Shown here piece by piece: positions 36,526 through 43,380 of a stretch of 64,000 nucleotides of DNA. A program made the position numbers and the translations under genes. The DNA comes from Sphingorhabdus pulchriflava (GTDB lineage Bacteria > Pseudomonadota > Alphaproteobacteria > Sphingomonadales > Sphingomonadaceae), in contig NZ_QRGP01000001.1 of NCBI RefSeq assembly GCF_003367235.1, forward strand, positions 186,001-250,000, in the 5' to 3' direction. Each line of letters starts with the position of its first letter. The first letter of the stretch is position 1. Below the pieces are notes generated by a model. The model had not been told where the DNA came from and did no database searches. It saw nothing but the letters and a program-made list of their open reading frames with translations.

Positions 36526-36789
36526 ATGACAATCGAAGACAAACAGCTTGGCGAGCTTCTCGCCCGGGCTTCGGAGGCGGGTGCCCAGCGGGCGCTGGCG
36601 CATCTGGGGCTCGCCGATGAAAGTGCGGCGAAGGACATGGCCGATTTGCGCGAGCTGCTCTCTGCCTGGCGGGATGCCAAAAGGTCGGCGCATAAGGCGG
36701 TGGTCGAATGGCTGGTGCGTGGCGCGCTCGCGGTGCTGGTGATTGGTCTTGCGGTCAAGCTGGGGCTGGGCGGGCTGGTGATCAAATGA
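36526..36789 (+). CDS. DUF6127-like small membrane protein of GTA clusters
   Basis: An 87-residue protein. The N-terminal half is soluble and helical (LARASEAGAQRALAHLGLAD); the C-terminus has one membrane segment (LVRGALAVLVIGLAVKLGLGG). It occupies the position of the small gene between portal and protease in GTA clusters (g3.5-like). GC returns to normal here (63% in a 60-nt row at 36601), marking the right edge of the toxin-immunity insertion. Overlaps the protease gene by 4 nt. Confidence 0.7.
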   Translation: MTIEDKQLGELLARASEAGAQRALAHLGLADESAAKDMADLRELLSAWRDAKRSAHKAVVEWLVRGALAVLVIGLAVKLGLGGLVIK

Positions 36790-37160
36790 AGCGCTTCGCA
36801 GGCTATGCCGCCATTTTCGACCATCCCGACCGGGGCGGGGATATCGTCCGTAAGGGCGCCTTTGCCCGCGCGGCGAAGGCGGGATTGCCGCTGCTGTGGC
36901 AGCATGACCAGGGCCGCCGCATCGGTTTTGTCGAACGCGTCGAAGAAGATGCGCGCGGGCTGCGCGTGATTGCGCAGATGGATCCGCAAGCGCCGCAGGT
37001 GGCGAGCGGGGCAGGGCTGTCCTTCGGCTATCGCGTACGCGGAAAAAAACATGGAACATATCGTGAACTAACTGACCTCGACCTGATCGAGGTCAGCGTC
37101 GTCAACCATCCCATGCAACCGCTGGCGCGGGTGCTGGCTGTCCATCCAGAAAAGGAGTGA
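36786..37160 (+). CDS. GTA prohead protease (gp4), HK97 family
   Basis: A 124-residue U35-type prohead protease starting at ATG 36786 (ATGA overlap). MKRFAGYAAIFDHPDRGGDIVRKGAF is the family N-terminus, LLWQHD carries the catalytic-type His and LSFGYRVRG the Ser, followed by DLIEVSVVNHPMQP. Expected to process capsid and scaffold during head maturation. It directly follows the toxin module and could in principle also cut the portal-toxin fusion; that is speculation. The capsid gene begins 2 nt downstream. Confidence 0.92.
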   Translation: MKRFAGYAAIFDHPDRGGDIVRKGAFARAAKAGLPLLWQHDQGRRIGFVERVEEDARGLRVIAQMDPQAPQVASGAGLSFGYRVRGKKHGTYRELTDLDLIEVSVVNHPMQPLARVLAVHPEKE

Positions 37161-37162
37161 AT

Positions 37163-38230
37163 ATGGACTATGAAGTGAAAGCCGACCCGTTGGAGGCGGC
37201 ATTTGACGCAGCGGTGATCCCCGCCGCTGTGGTGCGCCCGCAACTCGCGGCGGGCAATATGGCCGATCCGGCGCGTTCGGCCTTTGTCGAGGGCTATTTG
37301 CGCAAGGGCCACGAGGTCGAGTTGAAAAGCTTTGCCGGCAATGAGCCCGCCGATGGCGGCTATGCGGTGCCCAAAGAAATCGACGCGGTAATCGATGCGA
37401 CGCTGAAGGCGATCTCCCCCATTCGCGCGGTCGCCAATGTCGTGCAGGTGGGCAGCGCTGGCTATCGCAAGCTGGTGACGACCAACGGCGTTGCCTCTGG
37501 CTGGGCATCGGAAGTCGCCGCTCGCCCGACCACCGCGACGCCGACCTTCAACGAAATCGTGCCGAGCTTTGGCGAGCTTTATGCCAATCCCGCCGCAACG
37601 CAGGCGATGCTCGACGATGCGCAGTTCGATGTCGAGGCCTGGCTGGCCGACGAAATCGCCACGCAATTTGCCAAGGCCGAAGGAACCGCATTTGTAAACG
37701 GGGATGGCGTTGACAAACCAAAAGGGTTCCTAACCTACACTGCGGTCGCGACTGGTGATGCCACGCGTACCTTTGGCCAGCTGCAATATGTGCCGGTTGG
37801 TGCGGCGTCGGATTTCCCGGCGACCAACCCGCAGGACAAGCTGCTCGACCTCGTCCACGCGCTGCGTGCGCCCTATCGACAGGGCGCGGTGTGGGTGATG
37901 AATTCGGCGACGCTCGCCAAGATCCGCAAGTTCAAGACCAGCGACGGCGCCTTTGTCTGGACGCCAGGGCTTGTCACCGGCCAGCCCGATACGCTGCTGG
38001 GCTATCCGGTAGTTGAAAGCGAGGATATGCCGGACATTGCGGCGAACAGCATGCCGATTGCCTTTGGTAATTTCCGCGCGGGTTACCTCATCGCCGAACG
38101 CAGCGAGACCAACATCCTGCGGGATCCCTATTCGAACAAACCCTATGTCAATTTCTACGCCACCAAGCGGATTGGCGGGGCGGTTTCGAACAGCGAGGCG
38201 ATCAAACTGCTGCGGATTGCGGCTTCGTAA
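37163..38230 (+). CDS. GTA major capsid protein (gp5), HK97 fold
   Basis: A 355-residue HK97-type capsid protein; AAGGAG precedes ATG 37163. The N-terminal ~60 residues form the short delta-like segment (DPARSAFVEGYLRKG is its end), then conserved blocks DGGYAVPKEIDAVIDATLKA, VASGWASEVAARPTTATPTF, GELYANPAATQAMLDDAQFD, VWVMNSATLAKIRKFK and GNFRAGYLIAERSETNIL. Major shell protein; the gene is followed by a REP-like double hairpin. Confidence 0.95.
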   Translation: MDYEVKADPLEAAFDAAVIPAAVVRPQLAAGNMADPARSAFVEGYLRKGHEVELKSFAGNEPADGGYAVPKEIDAVIDATLKAISPIRAVANVVQVGSAGYRKLVTTNGVASGWASEVAARPTTATPTFNEIVPSFGELYANPAATQAMLDDAQFDVEAWLADEIATQFAKAEGTAFVNGDGVDKPKGFLTYTAVATGDATRTFGQLQYVPVGAASDFPATNPQDKLLDLVHALRAPYRQGAVWVMNSATLAKIRKFKTSDGAFVWTPGLVTGQPDTLLGYPVVESEDMPDIAANSMPIAFGNFRAGYLIAERSETNILRDPYSNKPYVNFYATKRIGGAVSNSEAIKLLRIAAS

Positions 38231-38234
38231 TTCT

Positions 38235-38333
38235 CCCCTCCCGCTTGCGGGAGGGGCCGGGGGGAGGGCCTGTCCCCGGCACGAGACGAGACTATTCGGG
38301 CCCTCCCCTAACCCCTCCCGCAGGCGGGAGGGG
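38235..38333. repeat. REP-like inverted repeat pair after the capsid gene
   Basis: Two hairpins, CCCCTCCCGC-TT-GCGGGAGGGG (38235-38256) and CCCCTCCCGC-AG-GCGGGAGGGG (38312-38333), each followed or preceded by a GGGGAGGGCC / GGCCCTCCCC arm, so the whole ~36-bp unit occurs twice in opposite orientation with about 27 bp between. This is the structure of BIME/REP-type elements common in Sphingomonadales intergenes. It sits 4 bp after the capsid stop and can fold in the mRNA. Confidence 0.85.
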
Positions 38334-38347
38334 AACTGGAGCAATCA

Positions 38348-38689
38348 ATGCCCCCATATATCTTCCAACGTGGCGAGACGATTTCGCTCGCGCTCGATGC
38401 TGTGACGGGTGATCCCCTTTCCGTCACGGCGATCAACGCGGTAATGAAGGCCGTCCCGCCCGGCCGCACCAGCGTGCCTGATAGCGCGCCGGTTGCGGCC
38501 ACTTTTTCGATTATTCCGCGTGCAGCACAGGCGGACATTCCACCCGGTTGGACGCTGACTATTGATGCTTTGACCTCAGCGACGCTCCAGTCGGGTGCCT
38601 ATCTCGCCGATGCGCGACTGCAGGTTGCGGGCGGTGTAATCGTCACTGAACCAGTTGCGATCCGCATCAAGCCTTCGGTGACGCCATGA
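38348..38689 (+). CDS. GTA-associated hypothetical protein (113 aa)
   Basis: Not recognised by family. A compact beta-rich protein (MPPYIFQRGETISLALDAVT; YLADARLQVAGGVIVTEPVA), similar in feel to small phage decoration or fibre-attachment proteins that begin with a ~100-residue immunoglobulin-like fold. Starts 15 nt after the repeat and overlaps the collagen-like gene by 4 nt (ATGA). First gene of an accessory block placed between capsid and connector. Confidence 0.7.
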   Translation: MPPYIFQRGETISLALDAVTGDPLSVTAINAVMKAVPPGRTSVPDSAPVAATFSIIPRAAQADIPPGWTLTIDALTSATLQSGAYLADARLQVAGGVIVTEPVAIRIKPSVTP

Positions 38690-38883
38690 TGCTGCTGCAA
38701 TGGAGGATGCCCAATCCTGCGTTGGCGCTGCGGTGGCGTGGGCCGGATGGCGGTATCGCCGCGACCGTCGCGGCCAATCCACCATCACCGGTTCCGACAC
38801 TGATCGGTCCGCCCGGCATCGCCGGACCCCCAGGGCCCGAAGGTCCGGTCGCCGAGATCATCGACGGTGGGACGTTCAATTAA
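38686..38883 (+). CDS. Small collagen-like protein (65 aa)
   Basis: A 65-residue protein with a short collagen-type stretch, IGPPGIAGPPGPEGP (about 40-54), between an N-terminal MRWRGPDGG-like segment and a C-terminal EIIDGGTFN. Collagen-like repeats are common in phage tail fibres and needle connectors, where they trimerise. Overlaps the upstream gene by 4 nt. Real gene status is supported by the overlap and its position in the operon. Confidence 0.65.
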   Translation: MMLLQWRMPNPALALRWRGPDGGIAATVAANPPSPVPTLIGPPGIAGPPGPEGPVAEIIDGGTFN

Positions 38884-38919
38884 TCCTCTCCCCTTTGGGG
38901 GCTATTCAAAGGAACGCAG

Positions 38920-39372
38920 ATGCCCAGATTACAACTCAAACGTGGCCTCAAAGCCAATCTGCCCTCTGCCTCAATGCTGGCGGGCGAAGCACATTTCACG
39001 ACCGATCGCGGCACGCTGCATGTGGCAACCGGCGCGACCGCAAAATTACCGGTGGTTCCGGCAATCGACGACCTGACGACCATCGCTGCTGTCGACGGTG
39101 CGGCCGACTTCCTGATTCTTCACGACGCCTCGGCTGCAGGGCAAAAAGAAGGCAAGATCACCGTCAATGCCTTCAAGGCGGCGCTCAACATCCCGTCGTC
39201 CGATCTCGACGAAAAGGCGGCCGTGGTGTCCGGCGGGACTTCCGGTTATATTTGGGGAACAAATGGAACCGATGGGGTTATCCGAATGAACACGTCAATG
39301 GCATGGAGCAAGGATGCTGGAAATGCCTTTGTTACGCTTGCCGTCGGCGATGTGGACTGCGGAACTTTCTGA
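38920..39372 (+). CDS. Fibre-like protein with Mtd_N-type N-terminus
   Basis: 150 residues. The N-terminus MPRLQLKRGLKANLPSASML AGEAHFTTDRGTLHVATG has the pattern R-x-G ... L-x-x-G-E ... T-D-x-x-x-L known from phage fibre N-termini (major tropism determinant N-like). The rest is glycine/asparagine-rich (GGTSGYIWGTNGTDGVIRMN). Probably part of a receptor-binding or head-decorating fibre. Overlaps the next gene by one nt (TGATG). Confidence 0.65.
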   Translation: MPRLQLKRGLKANLPSASMLAGEAHFTTDRGTLHVATGATAKLPVVPAIDDLTTIAAVDGAADFLILHDASAAGQKEGKITVNAFKAALNIPSSDLDEKAAVVSGGTSGYIWGTNGTDGVIRMNTSMAWSKDAGNAFVTLAVGDVDCGTF

Positions 39373-39989
39373 TGCCCAGTCTTGCGCACAGACGCGGAAC
39401 GCGCGCGCAGATCGATGCGGCGGCTTCATCGAGCCAGCTTCGCGCTGGCGAGGTCTACCTGATTACAGATGAGGCCCGCTTGACGGTTGGAACCGCAATC
39501 AACGCCCATGAACCGGCTGCCAAGCAAAGCGAGGCTGGCGGGGGTGGCAGCGATCCGTGGACCTGGCAGAAACTGGTTGCCGACGTTGCCAACAGCACGA
39601 CGACGCTGGCAGCTGTGACCGGGTTGTCTTTCACATCAAGTGCCAACAGCTCCTATCTGATCAAGGTTTATGGCGCGCTGCAGTCTGCAGCGACGACGAC
39701 CGGTGCAGCGCTTGCCGTCGATATACCTTCGGGTTCAGTCGTTGGACAGGCGCAGATAAGTTCTAGCGCCACAGCCGCGCAGGTCACCGAACAGATCGCC
39801 GACAACGCCACAACCGGAGTGACCACCGGTGTCCGGGCAGCAACCACAAATGTGCCTTTCTACGCCTGGTTCCGGGTCGATATCGGTGCCACGGGCGGCA
39901 CCGTGCAATTGCAGTTCCGTAGTGAGGTGGCCGGTTCCGCGGTAACGTTGAAAGCCGGCCTGAGCGCAATGGGTCGCCGAACCATTTAA
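39372..39989 (+). CDS. Second fibre-like protein with similar N-terminus
   Basis: 205 residues, ATG at 39372 inside a longer open frame. The N-terminus MPSLAHRRGTRAQIDAAASS ... LRAGEVYLITDEARLTVGTA repeats the same R-x-G/L-x-x-G-E/T-D-x-x-x-L layout as the preceding gene, so the two may be paralogues. The C-terminal ~120 residues are a beta-rich domain of Ser/Thr/Ala/Val alternation (AVTGLSFTSSANSSYLIKVY; TVQLQFRSEVAGSAVTLKAG), like small TNF/C1q-type fibre heads. Cell-binding role is inference. Confidence 0.7.
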   Translation: MPSLAHRRGTRAQIDAAASSSQLRAGEVYLITDEARLTVGTAINAHEPAAKQSEAGGGGSDPWTWQKLVADVANSTTTLAAVTGLSFTSSANSSYLIKVYGALQSAATTTGAALAVDIPSGSVVGQAQISSSATAAQVTEQIADNATTGVTTGVRAATTNVPFYAWFRVDIGATGGTVQLQFRSEVAGSAVTLKAGLSAMGRRTI

Positions 39990-40000
39990 CAAAGGAAATC

Positions 40001-40543
40001 ATGATGATCAGCCGCGATGCGGTGGTGCTCGGCAGCGATATGCTGGAAGAGGCCCGCGCCTATTTGCGCCTAGAATACGAGGAGGAGGATGCCTCGCTCG
40101 GTACCGTCCTGCTCGGCGCCATCGGTTATGCTGAAGCCTATTTGGGCCAGATGTTACTGCGGCGAAATGCCCGTGAAGTCTTGCCCGCCAGCATGCGTTG
40201 GCAACGTCTATCGGTGTTGCCGGTATCACTGGTAAATTCGGTGACCGGTATCCCCGCCGAGGGCATGCCTTTTGCGTTATCGAGCGAGGCATATAAAATC
40301 GAGATCGATGCCCATGGCGAAGTCTGGCTGCGGGTGACGCAGCCGGGATCGGCCGGTCGGGTTGAGGTCGCCTGTATGGCTGGAATGGCGCAGACATGGG
40401 CCGAACTGCCCGAAGCAATCCGGCTCGGTGTGTTGCGTTTGGCCGCGCACCTTCATCTTCACCGAGACAATCCCGACGATCCCGGCCCAACTGAAGGCGT
40501 TGCTGCCTTGCTGCGCCCCTGGCGGCGGAGGCGGCTCGCATGA
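40001..40543 (+). CDS. GTA head-tail connector (gp6)
   Basis: 180 residues with the HK97 gp6-like connector fold: EEARAYLRLEYEEEDASLGTVLLGAIGYAEAYLGQMLL is the conserved N-terminal helix pair, followed by the LPVSLVNSVTGI region, and the C-terminal helix PEAIRLGVLRLAAHLHLHRD. Forms the adaptor ring under the portal. ATG at 40004 is an alternative. Overlaps the head closure gene by 4 nt. Confidence 0.88.
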   Translation: MMISRDAVVLGSDMLEEARAYLRLEYEEEDASLGTVLLGAIGYAEAYLGQMLLRRNAREVLPASMRWQRLSVLPVSLVNSVTGIPAEGMPFALSSEAYKIEIDAHGEVWLRVTQPGSAGRVEVACMAGMAQTWAELPEAIRLGVLRLAAHLHLHRDNPDDPGPTEGVAALLRPWRRRRLA

Positions 40544-40866
40544 GCAGCGAGTTTCTGGGAATGCTGCGCGAGCGCGTGACCATCGAACATCGGCTTGGCA
40601 ATCGCGACGCGTTAGGCGGAGCCAGCGGGCGCTATGCCTATGATGGGGCTGCCTGGGTGGCGGTATCGCCGTTGATTCCGGCAGATTTGATCGCCGCCGA
40701 CAGCCTTTCGGCGATGCCGCGCTGGCAGGTTACGATGCGCAAGCGCGAAGGTATCGATCTGCGTACCCGTCTGGTGTGGCGTGGGCGCTTTCTGGGCGTT
40801 CGCAACATTGTCAGCGATCCGCGAGATGCGTCGCGGATGGTGCTGACCTGTGAGGAGGCACGCTGA
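40540..40866 (+). CDS. GTA head closure / head-tail adaptor protein (gp7)
   Basis: A 108-residue gp7-like protein of the phage head-closure family: LGMLRERVTIEHRLGNRDALG is the standard start of this family, RWQVTMRKREGIDLRTRLVWRG is the central beta barrel segment, and LGVRNIVSDPRDASRMVLTC is the end. It closes the capsid after packaging. ATGA overlap upstream, 1-nt overlap downstream. Confidence 0.88.
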   Translation: MSSEFLGMLRERVTIEHRLGNRDALGGASGRYAYDGAAWVAVSPLIPADLIAADSLSAMPRWQVTMRKREGIDLRTRLVWRGRFLGVRNIVSDPRDASRMVLTCEEAR

Positions 40867-41060
40867 TGTTTGAACGACTGGCCGAAGCCGCAAACCGCAA
40901 GGCGGACCGGTTGTTGATGCGTGTCATCCGCCGTCTCGCTGACGCTGAAGTTCCTGAGGGAGTCGAAGTCGAAGCGATGGATGATGGCGTTCGGCTGTCA
41001 GCGCGGCAATTGAAACAGCGGTTCGTGGACGATCCGCTATTGAGGAATTTTGGACGATGA
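40866..41060 (+). CDS. Small hypothetical protein in the GTA operon (64 aa)
   Basis: Not recognised. A 64-residue charged helical protein (RLAEAANRKADRLLMRVIRRL) ending VDDPLLRNFGR, lying at the position of a short gene between g7 and g8. It overlaps both neighbours by 1-4 nt, so translation is coupled; this supports a structural or assembly role. Confidence 0.65.
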   Translation: MFERLAEAANRKADRLLMRVIRRLADAEVPEGVEVEAMDDGVRLSARQLKQRFVDDPLLRNFGR

Positions 41061-41458
41061 GTGACGCTTTGGACGTCCTGCAATCGGCGTTGGTAACCGC
41101 ACTGGAAGCGCATCCCGTTCTGGCAGAGGCGCTGACGGGTGTATTTGATGGTCCGCCGCCCCGATCTGCTTTTCCTTATGTTTCGATCAGCGACGGGCTT
41201 ACAACCAACTGGAGCACCAAGACCGCTTCCGGGCGTGAGATTCGCATTGGCCTGACGGTTTGGGATGATGGCGAAAGCGCGACACGACTGCATCAGCTTA
41301 TCGGGCATGTCGAGGACGCAGTGGCGGCTCTGCCGCGCGACCTTGCCGGGTGGCGGATCGCGAGTTGTGTATTTTTACGCTCGTTTGTCACGCGCAGTCC
41401 GGCAGCGGCCTGGGGGGGTATCGTCGATTACAGGATCAGGATGCTTTCGACAGCCTGA
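41057..41458 (+). CDS. GTA DUF3168 tail completion protein (gp8)
   Basis: 133 residues of the DUF3168 family, thought to be the tail terminator: ALDVLQSALVTALEAHPVLA, PPRSAFPYVSISDGLTTNWS, GREIRIGLTVWDDG and a C-terminal VDYRIRMLST segment. Joins the head closure ring to the tail tube. Followed on the other strand by a small secreted-protein gene. Confidence 0.88.
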   Translation: MSDALDVLQSALVTALEAHPVLAEALTGVFDGPPPRSAFPYVSISDGLTTNWSTKTASGREIRIGLTVWDDGESATRLHQLIGHVEDAVAALPRDLAGWRIASCVFLRSFVTRSPAAAWGGIVDYRIRMLSTA

Positions 41459-41461
41459 CCA

Positions 41462-41803
41462 TCAGGCCATCGGATAGTCACTCTTGCGCTTACGACGTTT
41501 GGGCGGTTCGTTGCGGCATTCAGGCAGCGCCTGTGCCGGATCGCGATTTTCCGGATTGTTCGACGGCAATTTGCCTTCGGGATCGATTGGCTTTTCCTGC
41601 TGTTCGCCGACCTTTGCCGAAATCCGCAAAGTCTGGTGTGGCGCGGCAATCGACCAACCGAAAGCTGGCTCGGCGGTGATTCCCGAATTTGGATCAAGCG
41701 ACACCGCATAAGGGGCTGCTGCACATGCAGGCGAACCTTCATTTTGCTGCGCAGCATTTGGTGCAGCAATCATGGCCTGTGCGGCCAAAATCATAGTCAA
41801 CAT
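41462..41803 (-). CDS. Small secreted hypothetical protein, antisense within the GTA operon
   Basis: 113 residues on the minus strand, bounded by gp8 and the major tail protein gene. AGGAGG (complement of 41809-41814) lies 5 nt before its ATG at 41803. The N-terminus MLTMILAAQAMIAAPNAAQQ is a signal peptide or short hydrophobic leader; the rest is Pro/Glu-rich with a basic tail (PPKRRKRKSDYP). Two Cys lie in SPACAAAPY and one in ALPECRNEP. No known family. A reverse gene in an otherwise one-way structural operon is unusual. Confidence 0.65.
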   Translation of the reverse strand: MLTMILAAQAMIAAPNAAQQNEGSPACAAAPYAVSLDPNSGITAEPAFGWSIAAPHQTLRISAKVGEQQEKPIDPEGKLPSNNPENRDPAQALPECRNEPPKRRKRKSDYPMA

Positions 41804-41853
41804 GGCGACCTCCTCTCCCCAGATTGAGTCGTCTTGAAACGGAGACAGTAATT

Positions 41854-42261
41854 ATGCCCGCAGAAAAGGGAAGTGCCTTCTTGTTGAAAGTTGGCGATGG
41901 CGGTTTGCCGCCGGTTTATGCGACCGTTGCCGGGCTGCGCACGACGCAGCTGAGCATCAATGGCGATGCCGTCGTTATAACCAACAAGGGGTCCGGTGCC
42001 TGGCGCGAATTGCTGTCGGGTGCGGGCGTGCGATCGGTTTCGGTTTCGGGCGCGGGCGTGTTTACCGGCTCCGCCGCCGAAACACGGATCAAGTCCAACG
42101 CGCTGTCTGGTGTGCTCGACGATTATGAGTTGAGCTTTGAAAGCGGCGAGCGGATGCGCGGAAAATTCCTCGTCGCGCGGCTCGACTATGCTGGTGATTT
42201 CAACGGTGAGCGCAGCTACACTCTGGCACTGGAAAGTTCCGGCGAAGTGGTAACGTTGTGA
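41854..42261 (+). CDS. GTA major tail protein (gp9)
   Basis: A 135-residue tail tube subunit. The N-terminus MPAEKGSAFLLKVGDGGLPP VYATVAGLRTTQLSINGDAV is the typical GTA gp9 start, with ITNKGSGAWRELLSGAGVRSVSVSGAGVFTGS as the central beta sheet and ERSYTLALESSGEV at the C-terminus. ATG 41854 was chosen over a codon ten residues upstream, with GGAGACAG before it. Overlaps gp10 by 4 nt (GTGA). Confidence 0.92.
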   Translation: MPAEKGSAFLLKVGDGGLPPVYATVAGLRTTQLSINGDAVVITNKGSGAWRELLSGAGVRSVSVSGAGVFTGSAAETRIKSNALSGVLDDYELSFESGERMRGKFLVARLDYAGDFNGERSYTLALESSGEVVTL

Positions 42262-42572
42262 GCCGGTCTGCAAACCCAGTTCGCGGAGAAGCTACGCTCT
42301 GTCTGAGCGAACAGGTGATCCTATTGCGGCCAAGCTTTGCAGCATTGGTCGCCGCCGAAGAGGAGCTTGGTCCGCTATTCGCGCTGGTTGAACGGGCCGC
42401 AGCGGGGCAATTGCGGCTTTCCGAACTCGTCGCCCTGTTCTGGCATTGCAGGTACGATGCACCGGTAGATCTGAACCGCGAAGCTTTTGCAGAAGCGCTG
42501 ACGGCCTGTGGTCTCGCCACCACGACACCCGCGCTCAAGTCGCTGCTCGGCCAGATACTGGCCGGCCAGTGA
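42258..42572 (+). CDS. GTA gp10 family protein
   Basis: A 104-residue protein starting at GTG 42258 in a GTGA overlap with gp9. ANPVRGEATLCLSEQVILLR followed by PSFAALVAAEEELGPLFALV and RLSELVALFWHC is the GTA gp10 (DUF3356-like) pattern, a tail-assembly chaperone-related protein found next to the tail chaperone in GTAs. Overlaps the next gene by a second GTGA. Confidence 0.85.
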   Translation: MSRSANPVRGEATLCLSEQVILLRPSFAALVAAEEELGPLFALVERAAAGQLRLSELVALFWHCRYDAPVDLNREAFAEALTACGLATTTPALKSLLGQILAGQ

Positions 42573-42775
42573 GCTTTGCCGAAATGGCTCGCAGGTTATC
42601 GGGCCAGACAGCTTTGATACTCGGTTGGCGTCCAGAGGAGTTCTGGACAGCTACCCCCGCCGAATTGCTGGCCATTTTCAGCGCCGCATTGCCTGCGTCG
42701 ACCGAAGCCGTCGATGCGCAGTCGCTTGCCAATTTGATGGAACAATTTCCCGATGCCCCCACCGGAGGTGATTAA
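42569..42775 (+). CDS. Phage tail assembly chaperone (gp10.1-like)
   Basis: 68 residues from GTG 42569: SFAEMARRLSGQTALILGWR PEEFWTATPAELLAIF is the family signature (rcc01693/Phage_TAC_6 type). Expected to keep the tape measure protein soluble until tail tube assembly. The longer open frame starting 123 nt upstream is an artefact of the overlap with gp10. One-nt overlap (TAATG) with the tape measure gene. Confidence 0.82.
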   Translation: MSFAEMARRLSGQTALILGWRPEEFWTATPAELLAIFSAALPASTEAVDAQSLANLMEQFPDAPTGGD

Positions 42776-43377
42776 TGGATGAAGAAATCGAAAGGCTGGT
42801 CGTCGCCGTCCGCGCCGATACGCAAGGCTTTGCTCGCGATGTGGCAACGATGCGCGCCGAACTGGACGGTCCGTTTGCGGCGGGACTCGAACGATCAGGC
42901 CGTCTGTTGGAGAATAGCCTGATGCGGGCCATTCAGACCGGCAAGTTCGGATTTGATGACCTGCGTCAGGTCGCACTTTCGGTGCTGTCTGAAATTGCAG
43001 CGGCTGCAATCCGCACTGGTCTTTCCAGCCTTACCGGCTCTGGCGGCGGGCAAGTGGGAGGAGGGCTCGGCGGATTCCTTGCAACTTTGGGCTCCACACT
43101 TGTCGGGGCATTGGCGGGTGCGCCTGGTCGGGCCACAGGAGGGCCCGTTTCTCCGGGAAGAGCCTACCGGGTGGGCGAAAACGGACCAGAAATCTTTGTG
43201 CCGACCAGTGCCGGGCGGATCGATGCATCTGGCCGACGTAGCGAGGATGTGGTTCGGCTAAACCTGACTGTCAACGTTTCGGACAACAGCCGGATGAGCG
43301 CACCAGAAGCGTTACAGCGTTCAAGCCGTCAGGTTGCGCGCGCTGTGCGCCGGGCCATGCTGCAGGCGGAGGATTAA
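42775..43377 (+). CDS. GTA tail tape measure protein (gp11)
   Basis: Only 200 residues, in keeping with GTA tape measures and a very short siphovirus-type tail. Visible are a coiled N-terminal domain (LVVAVRADTQGFARDVATMR), a hydrophobic segment (LRQVALSVLSEIAAAAIRTG), a Gly-rich stretch with GGQVGGGLGGFLATLGS, and the C-terminal phage tape measure motif RATGGPVSPGRAYRVGENGPEIFVP. Determines tail length. Three-nt gap to gp12. Confidence 0.92.
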   Translation: MDEEIERLVVAVRADTQGFARDVATMRAELDGPFAAGLERSGRLLENSLMRAIQTGKFGFDDLRQVALSVLSEIAAAAIRTGLSSLTGSGGGQVGGGLGGFLATLGSTLVGALAGAPGRATGGPVSPGRAYRVGENGPEIFVPTSAGRIDASGRRSEDVVRLNLTVNVSDNSRMSAPEALQRSSRQVARAVRRAMLQAED

Positions 43378-43380
43378 GCC

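Noticed and set aside
38700-39989. 429-aa frame across the fibre-like block
   Set aside because: Only its last 205 residues (from 39372) form a gene with a fibre-type start; the upstream part overlaps two better-supported genes in other frames.
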